Assembly (NCBI GenBank): GCA_019058425.1
Contig: JAHPYZ010000024.1
Location: 1 to 56,290 of the forward strand
DNA length: 56,290 bases
Direction: 5' to 3'
Source of the DNA: Promethearchaeota archaeon
Lineage (GTDB): Archaea; Asgardarchaeota; Lokiarchaeia; Sigyniarchaeales; SOKP01
In this document: positions 36,708 to 45,170 of the stretch, one piece after another
Numbering within the stretch: position 1 is the stretch's first letter
How the letters are laid out: every line of letters begins with the position of its first letter
Made by a program: the position numbers and the translations under genes
Notes under the pieces: model-generated
What the model saw: the letters and a program-made list of their open reading frames with translations, nothing else
What the model was told of the DNA's origin: nothing
Database searches by the model: none

Positions 36708-38654
36708 CTACAAAATTCCTTTCTCAACAAAAATCTCCATTATCTTAGATTCAAGAGAGGGAATATCGTTTAATTGAATTGATTTACTCTTTTGGAAAAA
36801 TTTCTGTAAAGATTGCCAAGTAATATTGTCATTCTGTATTGAAGTAATAAAAGATTTTATCTTATGTTGAGCAATATATGATGCCCCTTTAAAGATATAG
36901 CATATTAAAAATGGCTGAAGAGGCACCATAAGAAGCGTGTATTGACCAAAAACCGCCCTATCAAGACCTTCAGAAAATACCTCACTAATTATGTAATTTA
37001 CAGTAGTTAGGAAGCCTCCTAAAATATCATCTTCAAATGAAAAATCTTCTATAAATTTCTTAGAGAACAACAAATTACCACCCTCCGTTAAAATTAATAT
37101 CATAACAGGGTCTTCATTGGATATCTTTGGAACATCCACTGACCGTTTTTTTAACATAATTGTCATCTGATCATCTAATCGAGCTAATTCAATACGCTCC
37201 TTCAGACTCGCGTTTGATTCACTCAAGATTTCCCATTTATGTAATTCTTTTAGTAAAGTATCATGTTCATTAGAAATTTTCATTACCAATCGTTTTATAC
37301 CATAAGATTCCGCAATTTTCTGAGCTTGAGTTAGAAATTGTCTGGCTTCTTTTATATTAAAATTTAATAAAGCCAATTTAGATTGTAATATGAATGTTTC
37401 GCAAAAAACTAGATATGAATGTGATTTTTCAGCAATAACTAATAATTGAGTAATATTCTGATTGATTTCATCAAAAACTTCGCTATTATTACTTATACGA
37501 TATTCGGCAAGAAGTAAATCACAAAGATGGATATACGCACCAATAACTAGATCAAAACTTAGCGTTTTAGTTCCAATAACTTGTTTAAATAATTCTTCAG
37601 CTTTTACTTTATCTCGGATTCGCGAACTTCTTTCTAATATTAAAGCTTTAGAGTAAATGTAAGGTAGTTCGATACGTTCTTCTTTTTTTTGGTTATATAA
37701 ATTTTCTAAACGATGAAAATATTTTTTTGCAAGTTCAACATCACCCTTTATAAGAGCGACTTCTATTAAACTACTAAGTGAACTTGTTATTGGTATAGAT
37801 TGTTTTTTTTCACTGAGTAATAAACTCTCCTCCATAGTTTTCAAAGCTAGGTCATATTCACCTTTTTCACAATATATATATCCGATGTTATTCAAGTAAG
37901 CAGCTTCTATATAAAAGCTTTGAAATCCCTTCATTTTTTCTAAAGTTATCTTATAATGTTTTAAACAATTATCTAAATCTCCAATAGAACTATATATAGT
38001 TGCAGAATATCCGTGACATATAGCAATCCAGTAATGGTTAAATTTAATTTCCTTAGCGATTGATATTGTTTTCTTGAAATAGTTCAACGAAATTTCCGTA
38101 TTTCTTTTTAAGTAAAATTCAATTTGTCCTTTTAATAAATAAAGCCAGACAATTTCAAAAGAATTAGGGAGTTCTTGATATAGATCAAAGATCCGTTCTA
38201 AATCCTTTTCTACTAAATCTATATTAGCTAAATTAAAGTTAATCCATGCTTTTAGTAGATTTAAACGAGCTTCTCTTTGAATTAAAACACTCTTCGGTTC
38301 ATTAGAAATAAGTTTAAGTGAAGTTTTAGCTTTTTCAAGTAATTTTTGTGCTTCGTCAATTTTATCGGCTTCCATAAATCCCATAATAATAAAAAATATT
38401 CCATCAAACGATTGGAGATGTTTATTGTGTTTTTGACCTTCTTCAAATATGTGTTCACCCCACTCAATAAGTTCTTCAAATTTGTGTTGATATGCTAGAA
38501 TCAACCCCTTAATAAATTGGTAATAACTTTTTTGTTGTGAATTTAGCCCTTCAAATTGTTTCCAATCATTTAATATTTCAAGAGCTTTCTCAAGCTCACC
38601 CTTATCAAAAAGTTCTTCTGCTTTTGTTAGTTGATTTAGCTCAGGATGAGACAT
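36708..38654 (-). CDS. TPR-longin protein, paralogue 3
   Basis: About 648 residues. The frame extends 15 codons further to 38699, but the start at 38654 ('MSHPELNQLTKAEELFDKGELEKALEILND') matches both paralogues and is chosen. TPR repeats are followed by the shared C-terminal domain 'MILILTEGGNLLFSKKFIEDF...GLDRAVFGQYTLLMVPLQPFLICYIFKG' with a slightly longer tail. It is the first of the run in transcription order, followed by copy 2. Confidence 0.75.
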   Translation of the reverse strand: MSHPELNQLTKAEELFDKGELEKALEILNDWKQFEGLNSQQKSYYQFIKGLILAYQHKFEELIEWGEHIFEEGQKHNKHLQSFDGIFFIIMGFMEADKIDEAQKLLEKAKTSLKLISNEPKSVLIQREARLNLLKAWINFNLANIDLVEKDLERIFDLYQELPNSFEIVWLYLLKGQIEFYLKRNTEISLNYFKKTISIAKEIKFNHYWIAICHGYSATIYSSIGDLDNCLKHYKITLEKMKGFQSFYIEAAYLNNIGYIYCEKGEYDLALKTMEESLLLSEKKQSIPITSSLSSLIEVALIKGDVELAKKYFHRLENLYNQKKEERIELPYIYSKALILERSSRIRDKVKAEELFKQVIGTKTLSFDLVIGAYIHLCDLLLAEYRISNNSEVFDEINQNITQLLVIAEKSHSYLVFCETFILQSKLALLNFNIKEARQFLTQAQKIAESYGIKRLVMKISNEHDTLLKELHKWEILSESNASLKERIELARLDDQMTIMLKKRSVDVPKISNEDPVMILILTEGGNLLFSKKFIEDFSFEDDILGGFLTTVNYIISEVFSEGLDRAVFGQYTLLMVPLQPFLICYIFKGASYIAQHKIKSFITSIQNDNITWQSLQKFFQKSKSIQLNDIPSLESKIMEIFVEKGIL

Positions 38655-38807
38655 AAATTTATGAGAATTGGATAATAAACCTATGAATACATAAGCCAAT
38701 TATAGTTTTAAATCTATGTTTAATTCCGTTGAAAAAAGACAGAGTGTTTTCTATAAATAAGGAATTAAAAAAAAAAATTATATTTAATATTAATTCATTT
38801 TTTATGT

Positions 38808-39203
38808 TTAGCTTCTCTGTTTGATATAGGCGACGATACTAAGAACATCCTTTCCACCATTTAAAACCAAATCGAGGATCATTTGAGATACAGTTACAGC
38901 CATAAATGTCGACCCAAGCACTGCTAATGTTACAGCTTCAACAATAAATACTGCTATACACATGCTAATCAAACAAATATACAGCAATTTAATCTCCGCC
39001 CATTCCTTTTTGCGAAGCATTATAATTACAAAAAAGAAAGCAACAAAAGAAATAGCTCCAAAAGCTCTTACATGAAGCGGATTTGTCCAACCCTCATAAT
39101 TCAATGTTACATCAAATAGAAATAGCATCATAAGCCCAAATATAAACCAAATAATAGCATCCACTATAAGTGCGATTTTTGTAAGTTTTTTAATTTCGGT
39201 CAT
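38808..39203 (-). CDS. Small four-helix membrane protein, copy 2
   Basis: 131 residues, four membrane segments, with the same first ten residues as copy 1 (33927) and the same 'VAYIKQR' end. The interior has diverged more ('TLNYEGWTNPLHVRAFGAISFVAFFFV' against 'LNEPTWQNPSHPRMFGAALFVVTIFA'), but the W-NP-H-R-FGA spacing is retained, suggesting a conserved loop. Both copies sit just upstream of a TPR-longin gene on the same strand. Confidence 0.7.
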   Translation of the reverse strand: MTEIKKLTKIALIVDAIIWFIFGLMMLFLFDVTLNYEGWTNPLHVRAFGAISFVAFFFVIIMLRKKEWAEIKLLYICLISMCIAVFIVEAVTLAVLGSTFMAVTVSQMILDLVLNGGKDVLSIVAYIKQRS

Positions 39204-39336
39204 TTTGTTTTATCAACTAATTTTTTAAATTTTATTTTTAATTTTATCATCAAATTGGCTATCAGTGTTTTTTGAAAAAAAAAAAGAATTTAGAAAATAT
39301 TTTTTACCTGATATGATTCACGATATGTGTTAGGAC

Positions 39337-40011
39337 CTATATTCCCCAGGATTTTGTCAAATAGGACACAGGACCAATCGGTAATTCCGCTGGACCCATC
39401 GGCGTTTCAACAATAATACCGCATAATACCGCAGTAAGGACCCATGCATGCCATTCTGGGTTAGTAAGAACTGGATTATCTGGTCCTGGGGGTGTTGTGC
39501 TGGGATCTAATAAACAATATTCAGCTGTAGGGCTTAGCATCATTATCATCGGTGCTTGTACGTATTCACCTTCAGTATTTGGCATGGTAATTGGAAACCA
39601 ATTTCGATATACTAGATCCAAATTGGTATCAGTAGTCTTATACACGCCCTCACCCATAACCAACCAAACGTTAATAAACCAGACCTGAAAGACTGGACAA
39701 AAGAAACAATAATATTTCGTTTGCAGTGATCCCTCTTTGAGTATTCCCTTCATCGCATACACTTTTTCACCTGATTCATCATAGATTCTTTGATGGAAAA
39801 CTGCATTCGCCGATGGGAGCTCATCGTCTTCACCAAATTTAATACTACCTATAATAAAATTAGTAGTTCCAGCGAGATCTAAGTCATCTCCTTTTGCAAT
39901 GAATAATACGCGATTAGAGGGACAAGCGTTAACTGTAGTAACAAGTGCGATGATCGTTATTAAAAATGTTGCAGCGAACAGTCCTTTAGTTACATTTGAT
40001 TTCTTTTTCAT
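39337..40011 (-). CDS. Secreted protein, unknown function
   Basis: 224 residues. A signal peptide ('GLFAATFLITIIALVTTVNACPS') ends near residue 30. The mature part holds a compact domain with paired cysteines ('YYCFFCPVF') and repeated aromatic strands. I recognise no family. It is divergent from the winged-helix gene at 40245 and shares its duplicated upstream region; no copy is present at the truncated duplicate (34.3-34.7 kb), so it was gained in or lost from one unit. Confidence 0.65.
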   Translation of the reverse strand: MKKKSNVTKGLFAATFLITIIALVTTVNACPSNRVLFIAKGDDLDLAGTTNFIIGSIKFGEDDELPSANAVFHQRIYDESGEKVYAMKGILKEGSLQTKYYCFFCPVFQVWFINVWLVMGEGVYKTTDTNLDLVYRNWFPITMPNTEGEYVQAPMIMMLSPTAEYCLLDPSTTPPGPDNPVLTNPEWHAWVLTAVLCGIIVETPMGPAELPIGPVSYLTKSWGI

Positions 40012-40130
40012 TTACATTTTCACCTTAAATTTTTCTTTTTATTCAACTCTTTTTTTTTGGTTAAATTCGATTTTTATCATCAAAATGATGATCAATTAAT
40101 TGTACACCTATCCATCCATATATAGTTCTA

Positions 40131-40160
40131 CTTTCGGCAATTTTCTGGAAATTCCGAAAG
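40131..40160. promoter_or_regulatory. Inverted repeat after a TATA box, copy 2
   Basis: Arms CTTTCGG (40131-40137) and CCGAAAG (40154-40160) with AATT inner halves, preceded by the same ATATATAG element and conserved block as at 34433. It lies about 85 bp before the winged-helix start codon and is a candidate operator for both divergent genes. Confidence 0.5.
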
Positions 40161-40244
40161 AATGTGAAAGTTTCGAAAAAAACATATAAATAGAAATGTT
40201 CCCAACTTATACCTATTGAATAAAATATTTTATTTTCATAGATA

Positions 40245-42158
40245 ATGGGAGAAGTAAATTATCCATCAGAAGAGATTCTTAATCCTTCAAAACTGCAAAG
40301 AAAGGATTACGACCATATAATTCTTTGGATGTTAGCAAATAATGAAAGTTGTGAATGGTCTAATTTTGAGCAGAAGCCAGTGGAAATTCCTATTTCCACA
40401 TTATCACGTCATTTTACAAGACTAATTCTCAAAGGATACATAGAAAAGTATTCGCGAGGACAATACAGAATAACTCCAGACGGAGAAATGAGATTTCATC
40501 AATTATCAAAAGGCAAAACGAAACGAATATTAAGTTATCCATCTGAAGTTATCTTGAAAAGGGGCAGGAATTATTCTGATTGGATTCTATGGATGGTTTA
40601 TAATAATGGTTTTTGTAAAAGATCTATTTTTCTTGAAGAGCCGTTCTCTATAAATCAATCTTCATTATCAAAAAGTCTAAGTTTCTTGATTCAAAAGGGT
40701 TTCATCATTAAAGAAAACAAAAGATATATTATTACCCAATCAGGGAAATTAGAATATTCGAGGATCCTACAAAAATATAATTTAGACAGACAGGCTATTT
40801 TAGAAGAAGAAAGAAAACGAATTGATGAAATTACTACCAAGACTTCACAATTTTTTAATAAATTTAAAATAACAGATGACCATGTCAAATTTAGATTTCT
40901 GAATAACGTGTTAAAATTAGACTATTCAAAAGTTGACACAATCTTAAAAGAGGAAGAGGATTTTCATAAAATTTTACTGTTTCTATCAATAAATCATCCT
41001 CATTTTTATCCGGATTATCTATCTTTTGAGGATTTTTCGAGATTTTATAAAATCAAAAAGAGAATCCTTGATTTTTGGGTAAATGAAATCGTAGAAAGCG
41101 ACTTATATAACTTAAAGTTTTTTAAATTAGATATTTCTCCTAATAAACATTATTATTTTCATTCAAATGAAAAATTAGAGAAGATCCTTCGAGCTATCAC
41201 TGAAGAACATATTGTAGCAAACAATTATTTAGAAAAATTTGGGAGATCTGGGAGTATTGACTCTATTATCGAGGATATTCTTGAAGAAATTTGCGAAACA
41301 ATATTCAACGAGCATTTCAAGGAATCATTAAGAGAATTTTTACCAGGATATATTAAATATTTAGCATATAAAATTGAGATAAAAGAAGAATTAAAAGAAA
41401 CTTATGATAAACTTGAAGGAATAATATGGCAGAACATGGCAGACATTATGCTATCACAGAATTCTGAAACCCTAGAATCCCAATACGAAGAGAGAATTAA
41501 AGAAATTGATAAAGAAATCAGTGAGAACCCAAATAACTATGAATTATATAATTCAAAAATTAGAATTCTACTCTATTTTAACCAGTACAACGATGTATTA
41601 ATAGTATTAGAGAAAATGAGGGCGTTATTTCCTGAAAAAGAAATTGATATTATGATAAAAAAGGCATATGCTCTTAAAAAGGATAAGAATATAGAATTAG
41701 GACTGAAGATTATTGAGGAATTACTTGAAAAATATCCTAGAGACAATTCTCTTCTTAATTATAAAGCGTATTGGTTATCATATCTGGGGAAAAAACGGGA
41801 GGCATTGGGGATTCTTCGGAGGCTAACAGAAAGCGAACCAAAAAAAGGAATTTATTATGATACGTACGGAGAAATCTTAATAACCTTTAAAGAATATGAC
41901 AAAGCAATAAAACAGTTCAAAAAAGCTATAGAAATTGATCCTAAGGAGTGGTTTATCTACCAGACCTATTTAAAAATTGGAATTTGTTATTCAACGCTTG
42001 AAAATATTGAGTTAGCAATTGAAAATCTAAAGAAGGGAAAAGAATTAACAAGTAAAATTACTAGCGATATTGAATCAAAAAACAAATGGTTAGCAATTGC
42101 TGAACTTTTTCTAGCAGAAATAGAAGAACAAGAAGAATTAGTACTTTCAAATCAATAG
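40245..42158 (+). CDS. Double winged-helix, TPR-containing regulator
   Basis: 637 residues. Two similar winged-helix units stand at the N-terminus: 'ISTLSRHFTRLILKGYIEKYSRGQYRITPDGEMRF' (about 50-85) and 'QSSLSKSLSFLIQKGFIIKENKRYIITQSGKLEY' (about 130-165). A long helical middle follows (170-410), then TPR units ('YDTYGEILITFKEYDKAIKQFKKAIEIDPKEWF') to the end. It is likely a DNA-binding sensor that binds a partner through its TPRs, and its own promoter contains an inverted repeat. A shortened copy lies at 34533. Confidence 0.75.
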   Translation: MGEVNYPSEEILNPSKLQRKDYDHIILWMLANNESCEWSNFEQKPVEIPISTLSRHFTRLILKGYIEKYSRGQYRITPDGEMRFHQLSKGKTKRILSYPSEVILKRGRNYSDWILWMVYNNGFCKRSIFLEEPFSINQSSLSKSLSFLIQKGFIIKENKRYIITQSGKLEYSRILQKYNLDRQAILEEERKRIDEITTKTSQFFNKFKITDDHVKFRFLNNVLKLDYSKVDTILKEEEDFHKILLFLSINHPHFYPDYLSFEDFSRFYKIKKRILDFWVNEIVESDLYNLKFFKLDISPNKHYYFHSNEKLEKILRAITEEHIVANNYLEKFGRSGSIDSIIEDILEEICETIFNEHFKESLREFLPGYIKYLAYKIEIKEELKETYDKLEGIIWQNMADIMLSQNSETLESQYEERIKEIDKEISENPNNYELYNSKIRILLYFNQYNDVLIVLEKMRALFPEKEIDIMIKKAYALKKDKNIELGLKIIEELLEKYPRDNSLLNYKAYWLSYLGKKREALGILRRLTESEPKKGIYYDTYGEILITFKEYDKAIKQFKKAIEIDPKEWFIYQTYLKIGICYSTLENIELAIENLKKGKELTSKITSDIESKNKWLAIAELFLAEIEEQEELVLSNQ

Positions 42159-42167
42159 TTCCCAATA

Positions 42168-42554
42168 TTACCTAGAATATAAGACAATATTATCTTTTTC
42201 AATTTTGCCTTGTAGTTGGTTTCTTAATATTAAAAGCTCAATCTCTCTTCGAAGTATATCGTCAGTAAGATCTAACTTATTATTAGCTCTTAGAATTTGA
42301 TTTATTTCCTGAAACCTAATAGATCTGTACTTTTTCGATAATTCATTGATAATTGTAAGTATTATTTGTTGATTGTAGAGGGAACGACAATTTGAATCTA
42401 ATTGATATAGTCTGTGAGCAAGATTATAGTCAAAATCGGCATTTTTTTCTATTTCTCTAAGTTTTTCGATTAAAATTATAGCTTCTTTATACTTCTCTTT
42501 TTGCATTAATTCTTGAACATCATTCAACTGTTTTATAAATTCTTCAGCTTTCAT
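42168..42554 (-). CDS. Small helical protein with C-terminal winged-helix-like end
   Basis: 128 residues. The first half is helical ('QELMQKEKYKEAIILIEKLREIEKN'), like one TPR unit. The second half, 'IILTIINELSKKYRSIRFQEINQILR...DDILRREIELLILRNQLQGKIEKDNIVLYSR', has the pattern of the winged helix that closes PCI domains of proteasome-lid, COP9 and eIF3 subunits. That likeness is suggestive only. Convergent with the regulator gene, 9 bp apart; followed downstream on its opposite side by the phosphatase gene. Confidence 0.6.
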   Translation of the reverse strand: MKAEEFIKQLNDVQELMQKEKYKEAIILIEKLREIEKNADFDYNLAHRLYQLDSNCRSLYNQQIILTIINELSKKYRSIRFQEINQILRANNKLDLTDDILRREIELLILRNQLQGKIEKDNIVLYSR

Positions 42555-42588
42555 TTTTAATTAAAATTCGATAATTAAAATACTTAAT

Positions 42589-43311
42589 TTAGGTTAATTT
42601 AGAGTTTTTCCACCAATAGGGATATTCTACTGGTTTAAATTCACCATACTCAAATAACTTTATTTGATCCTCTAAAAGCGAAAACACAAATCCTCCAAGA
42701 TAGTCAACCCATCTTCCATCTGGATGTAATCCAAACCATCCTAATCTTAAAGCCATAAGATGTAAATCATGCGTAACATGAATATCTAATGTTTTCTCTG
42801 GAGCATTATCAATTTTCTCTAACATCTGTACTCCAGCATTTTGACTATAAGTGATTAATGGGGTCCAAAGTGTAGGAGAATAAACTCCAGCAACCCATCG
42901 ATAAAAAAGCTCTAATATCTCATATTTTTCATTTTCCTTGAAAAAGGATTTAACAGGAATTCCTATGTGAGATAAAGGTTTGAAAGAACCCTTCAAAACG
43001 GCTTCACCACCAATTTCTTTGAAGCCATTAAATATCTCCTTAGCTGTGTCTTGGCATCTCTCAGCATCACTGTGAAACACACGAATTGATCTATTTTTTG
43101 GTAGGTTACTGCCAAAAAGGTAAGCAATTTTCCGACCTTGGGGAGTTAAATTCAAGTCTGCATTAACGCTGAACTTTTTAGGTTCATTCCTCTGAGAATG
43201 CCTAAGAATCAAAATTACTTTAGCATCTTCAGGGAATTTTCTAATATTTGTTATAATATCACGAGCCTGTTTAGTCCAGCTACGCTCATTCCAAATTTTT
43301 TCTATATCCAT
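42589..43311 (-). CDS. Histidine phosphatase superfamily protein
   Basis: About 240 residues. The catalytic motif 'LILRHSQRNEP' (RHxxR) lies near residue 35. The second histidine is probably in 'DIHVTHDLHLMALRLG', and the acid residue near 'GVYSPTLW'. The ATG at 43311 is chosen over a TTG two codons earlier. Insertions ('SFFKENEKYEILELFYRWVAG') make it longer than phosphoglycerate mutase-type enzymes. Substrate unknown. Confidence 0.82.
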   Translation of the reverse strand: MDIEKIWNERSWTKQARDIITNIRKFPEDAKVILILRHSQRNEPKKFSVNADLNLTPQGRKIAYLFGSNLPKNRSIRVFHSDAERCQDTAKEIFNGFKEIGGEAVLKGSFKPLSHIGIPVKSFFKENEKYEILELFYRWVAGVYSPTLWTPLITYSQNAGVQMLEKIDNAPEKTLDIHVTHDLHLMALRLGWFGLHPDGRWVDYLGGFVFSLLEDQIKLFEYGEFKPVEYPYWWKNSKLT

Positions 43312-43512
43312 TTTCAAATCTTTTCAGATTGTTCTAGAGTTAAAAATATGAGGTAACTCAATAAGCTTTTTACTTAAAAGATCTAACAGTAAAAAGCATG
43401 TTTAAAATAACTGTAATAGATAAATATTAATAAAATATAAAAAGAATTCTTTAAAAGGTTATTTGTGTTTTTTATATTAAAGAATACTAACAATAATTAT
43501 TAAGTGATTATA

Positions 43513-43740
43513 ATGGATGTAGAAAAAGTAAAGCAAGTTATCGAGAAAATAAGACCTCAATTACAGATGGATGGCGGCGACATCGAATTAGTTGGTGTAG
43601 AAGATAATGGTATTGTAAAAGTAAGACTAATGGGACACTGTGCTGGATGTATGCATGCTCAACAAACATTAACTTTTGGAGTAGAAAGAGCTCTCAAACA
43701 ATTCATTCCAGAAGTTACACAAGTTGTAAACGTTGCCTAA
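43513..43740 (+). CDS. NifU C-terminal (Nfu) iron-sulfur scaffold
   Basis: 75 residues, a stand-alone Nfu domain. The CxxC that carries the transient [4Fe-4S] cluster is seen in 'GHCAGCMHAQQTL', with the family's 'LQMDGGDIELV' N-terminal strand. The ATG at 43513 is preferred to a GTG three codons upstream. It likely supplies clusters to the many iron-sulfur proteins of the organism, such as the Hdr complex in this window. No ISC or SUF genes are adjacent. Confidence 0.93.
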   Translation: MDVEKVKQVIEKIRPQLQMDGGDIELVGVEDNGIVKVRLMGHCAGCMHAQQTLTFGVERALKQFIPEVTQVVNVA

Positions 43741-43871
43741 AATCACTCTTTTTCTTTTTAATTTCTTTTTTATACCTCAATTATAGATGAACCTGAAAAA
43801 GAAGAAGATGATGATATTATTATTTTTGTTGACTAAATATCTATGAACTTCTTAAAATTTAGTAAATATAT
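43741..43871. other. Spacer with an acidic-tail-like remnant
   Basis: After the Nfu stop a start-less plus-strand frame at 43774-43836 would read 'IIDEPEKEEDDDIIIFVD' before a TAA, resembling the acidic end of the E2-like protein at 48145 ('EETEDEEEDVIILDD'). It may be debris of a lost gene or chance, as short acidic tails are low-complexity. Confidence 0.2.
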
Positions 43872-44021
43872 TTAAGAATCTGAATTATTATTCTCATCTA
43901 TGAGTTTATAACTAATAATTTTATCATTTGGAGGTTTTTGTTCCTTAATTTCTCGATCTTCTGAAGATATTATTGTTGGCTCATGATCATTTGAATTTGA
44001 ATCCTTTTCTTCCTCGTTCAT
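43872..44021 (-). CDS. Possible 49-residue acidic protein
   Basis: ATG-started frame of 49 codons, strongly acidic and hydrophilic ('MNEEEKDSNSNDHEPTIISSEDREIKEQK'), without motif. No upstream gene shares its strand. Composition is coding-like rather than the T-rich pattern of nearby spacers, but this is weak support and no function is suggested. Confidence 0.35.
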   Translation of the reverse strand: MNEEEKDSNSNDHEPTIISSEDREIKEQKPPNDKIISYKLIDENNNSDS

Positions 44022-44145
44022 GTAATTTCACAATTTTTAAAATTGAAAACTTTCATTCACTATGATAATTCCGCACAGTTATTTTAAATAATAAACCACT
44101 CTATTATTAAATTAATTATTAATAGTATAAAATTAGAAATTCAAA

Positions 44146-45042
44146 ATGATATCCAAAATTCTCATAATAATGGCCAATGGTGTACTCTGTTATTCAAAGA
44201 CCTTTGTTGGTAGTGATGATATGGATTACGATTTAGTAAGCGGATTCCTCACAGCAATTAGTACTATTGCAAAGGAGATTGGCGGAGGAGAAATAAAGTC
44301 ATTAAAATTTAGAAATTTCAATTTTGTTTATACCTATGATGATGAAAAGTTATGTATGTTTATTATTGTCACAGAGATTGATGATCCAGAAGAAGAAGCG
44401 CAAGAAAAATTAGAAATAATGAAAATTGAGTTTATTAAACAATTTTATGATGATTTAAAAAATTGGAAATGTGAAACAGGAAGATTTGAAGTTTTTGATG
44501 AATTTGCAGAAAAACATATCTTTATCCCCCCAAAAATTTTATTGGTGGGAGAACTAGGTGTGGGAAAAACTACAATCATGGATTTATTACCGGGAGAAAC
44601 TGTGTTAGAATTGGATGAAGATTTGAATGAAATCATCCAAAAATCTATCCCTTTATCTGTTTTTAAGAAAATAAATGAGATTGTTTTACGGGAATTTGAT
44701 TTTGAAGATCTAATAAAAAATTCAAAAATTTACAGACCTTTATTGGATTCAATCGATATAATTTGCATTGTTACTAATTCTGGAGCAAGTAATTTAGGCA
44801 GAACTCAGAGACTATTCTCTCAATTAGAAAAAATAGTAAAGAAAGCTGATTATTATGTAATAGCCAATTTCCAAGATTTAGAGAATACTTCATATGAGCC
44901 AGAAAAAGTAGAAGATCTGTTGGGAATTAAAACATATGGGTTTTGTGCCATTAAAAAAGAAGCTAAAGAGAAGATTCTTGGAATAATTAATGAAATGTTA
45001 AAAATTTCAATCATAGAAAAAATAGAAAGTAAACAAGTTTAA
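44146..45042 (+). CDS. Longin-like domain fused to divergent GTPase, paralogue 1
   Basis: 298 residues. Residues 1 to about 110 have a longin/roadblock-like fold pattern ('ILIIMANGVLCYSKTFVGSDDMDYDLVSGFLTAISTIAKEIG', then 'MFIIVTEIDDPEEEAQEKLEIM'). From about 130 a P-loop domain begins, 'ILLVGELGVGKTTIMDLLPGETVLELD', with a G4-like 'VIANFQDLEN' in which N and D of NKxD are kept. The switch/G3 aspartate-glycine motif is not apparent. First gene of a plus-strand run leading to the JAMM, E1 and E2 genes. Confidence 0.7.
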   Translation: MISKILIIMANGVLCYSKTFVGSDDMDYDLVSGFLTAISTIAKEIGGGEIKSLKFRNFNFVYTYDDEKLCMFIIVTEIDDPEEEAQEKLEIMKIEFIKQFYDDLKNWKCETGRFEVFDEFAEKHIFIPPKILLVGELGVGKTTIMDLLPGETVLELDEDLNEIIQKSIPLSVFKKINEIVLREFDFEDLIKNSKIYRPLLDSIDIICIVTNSGASNLGRTQRLFSQLEKIVKKADYYVIANFQDLENTSYEPEKVEDLLGIKTYGFCAIKKEAKEKILGIINEMLKISIIEKIESKQV

Positions 45043-45170
45043 AGTAATAAAGATTATAGAATAAGAAGGGAACATATCCAATGTTTACATAATTATATTA
45101 CATATATTTATTAAAAACATAAGAAAAAGTATAGTCAAAAATAAGAATTAGCGTAAGATTATAGTCTGAT

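Noticed and set aside
43774-43836. Fragment of a second E2 gene (acidic tail)
   Set aside because: Only the low-complexity acidic end matches; no UBC core or HPN motif is present nearby.
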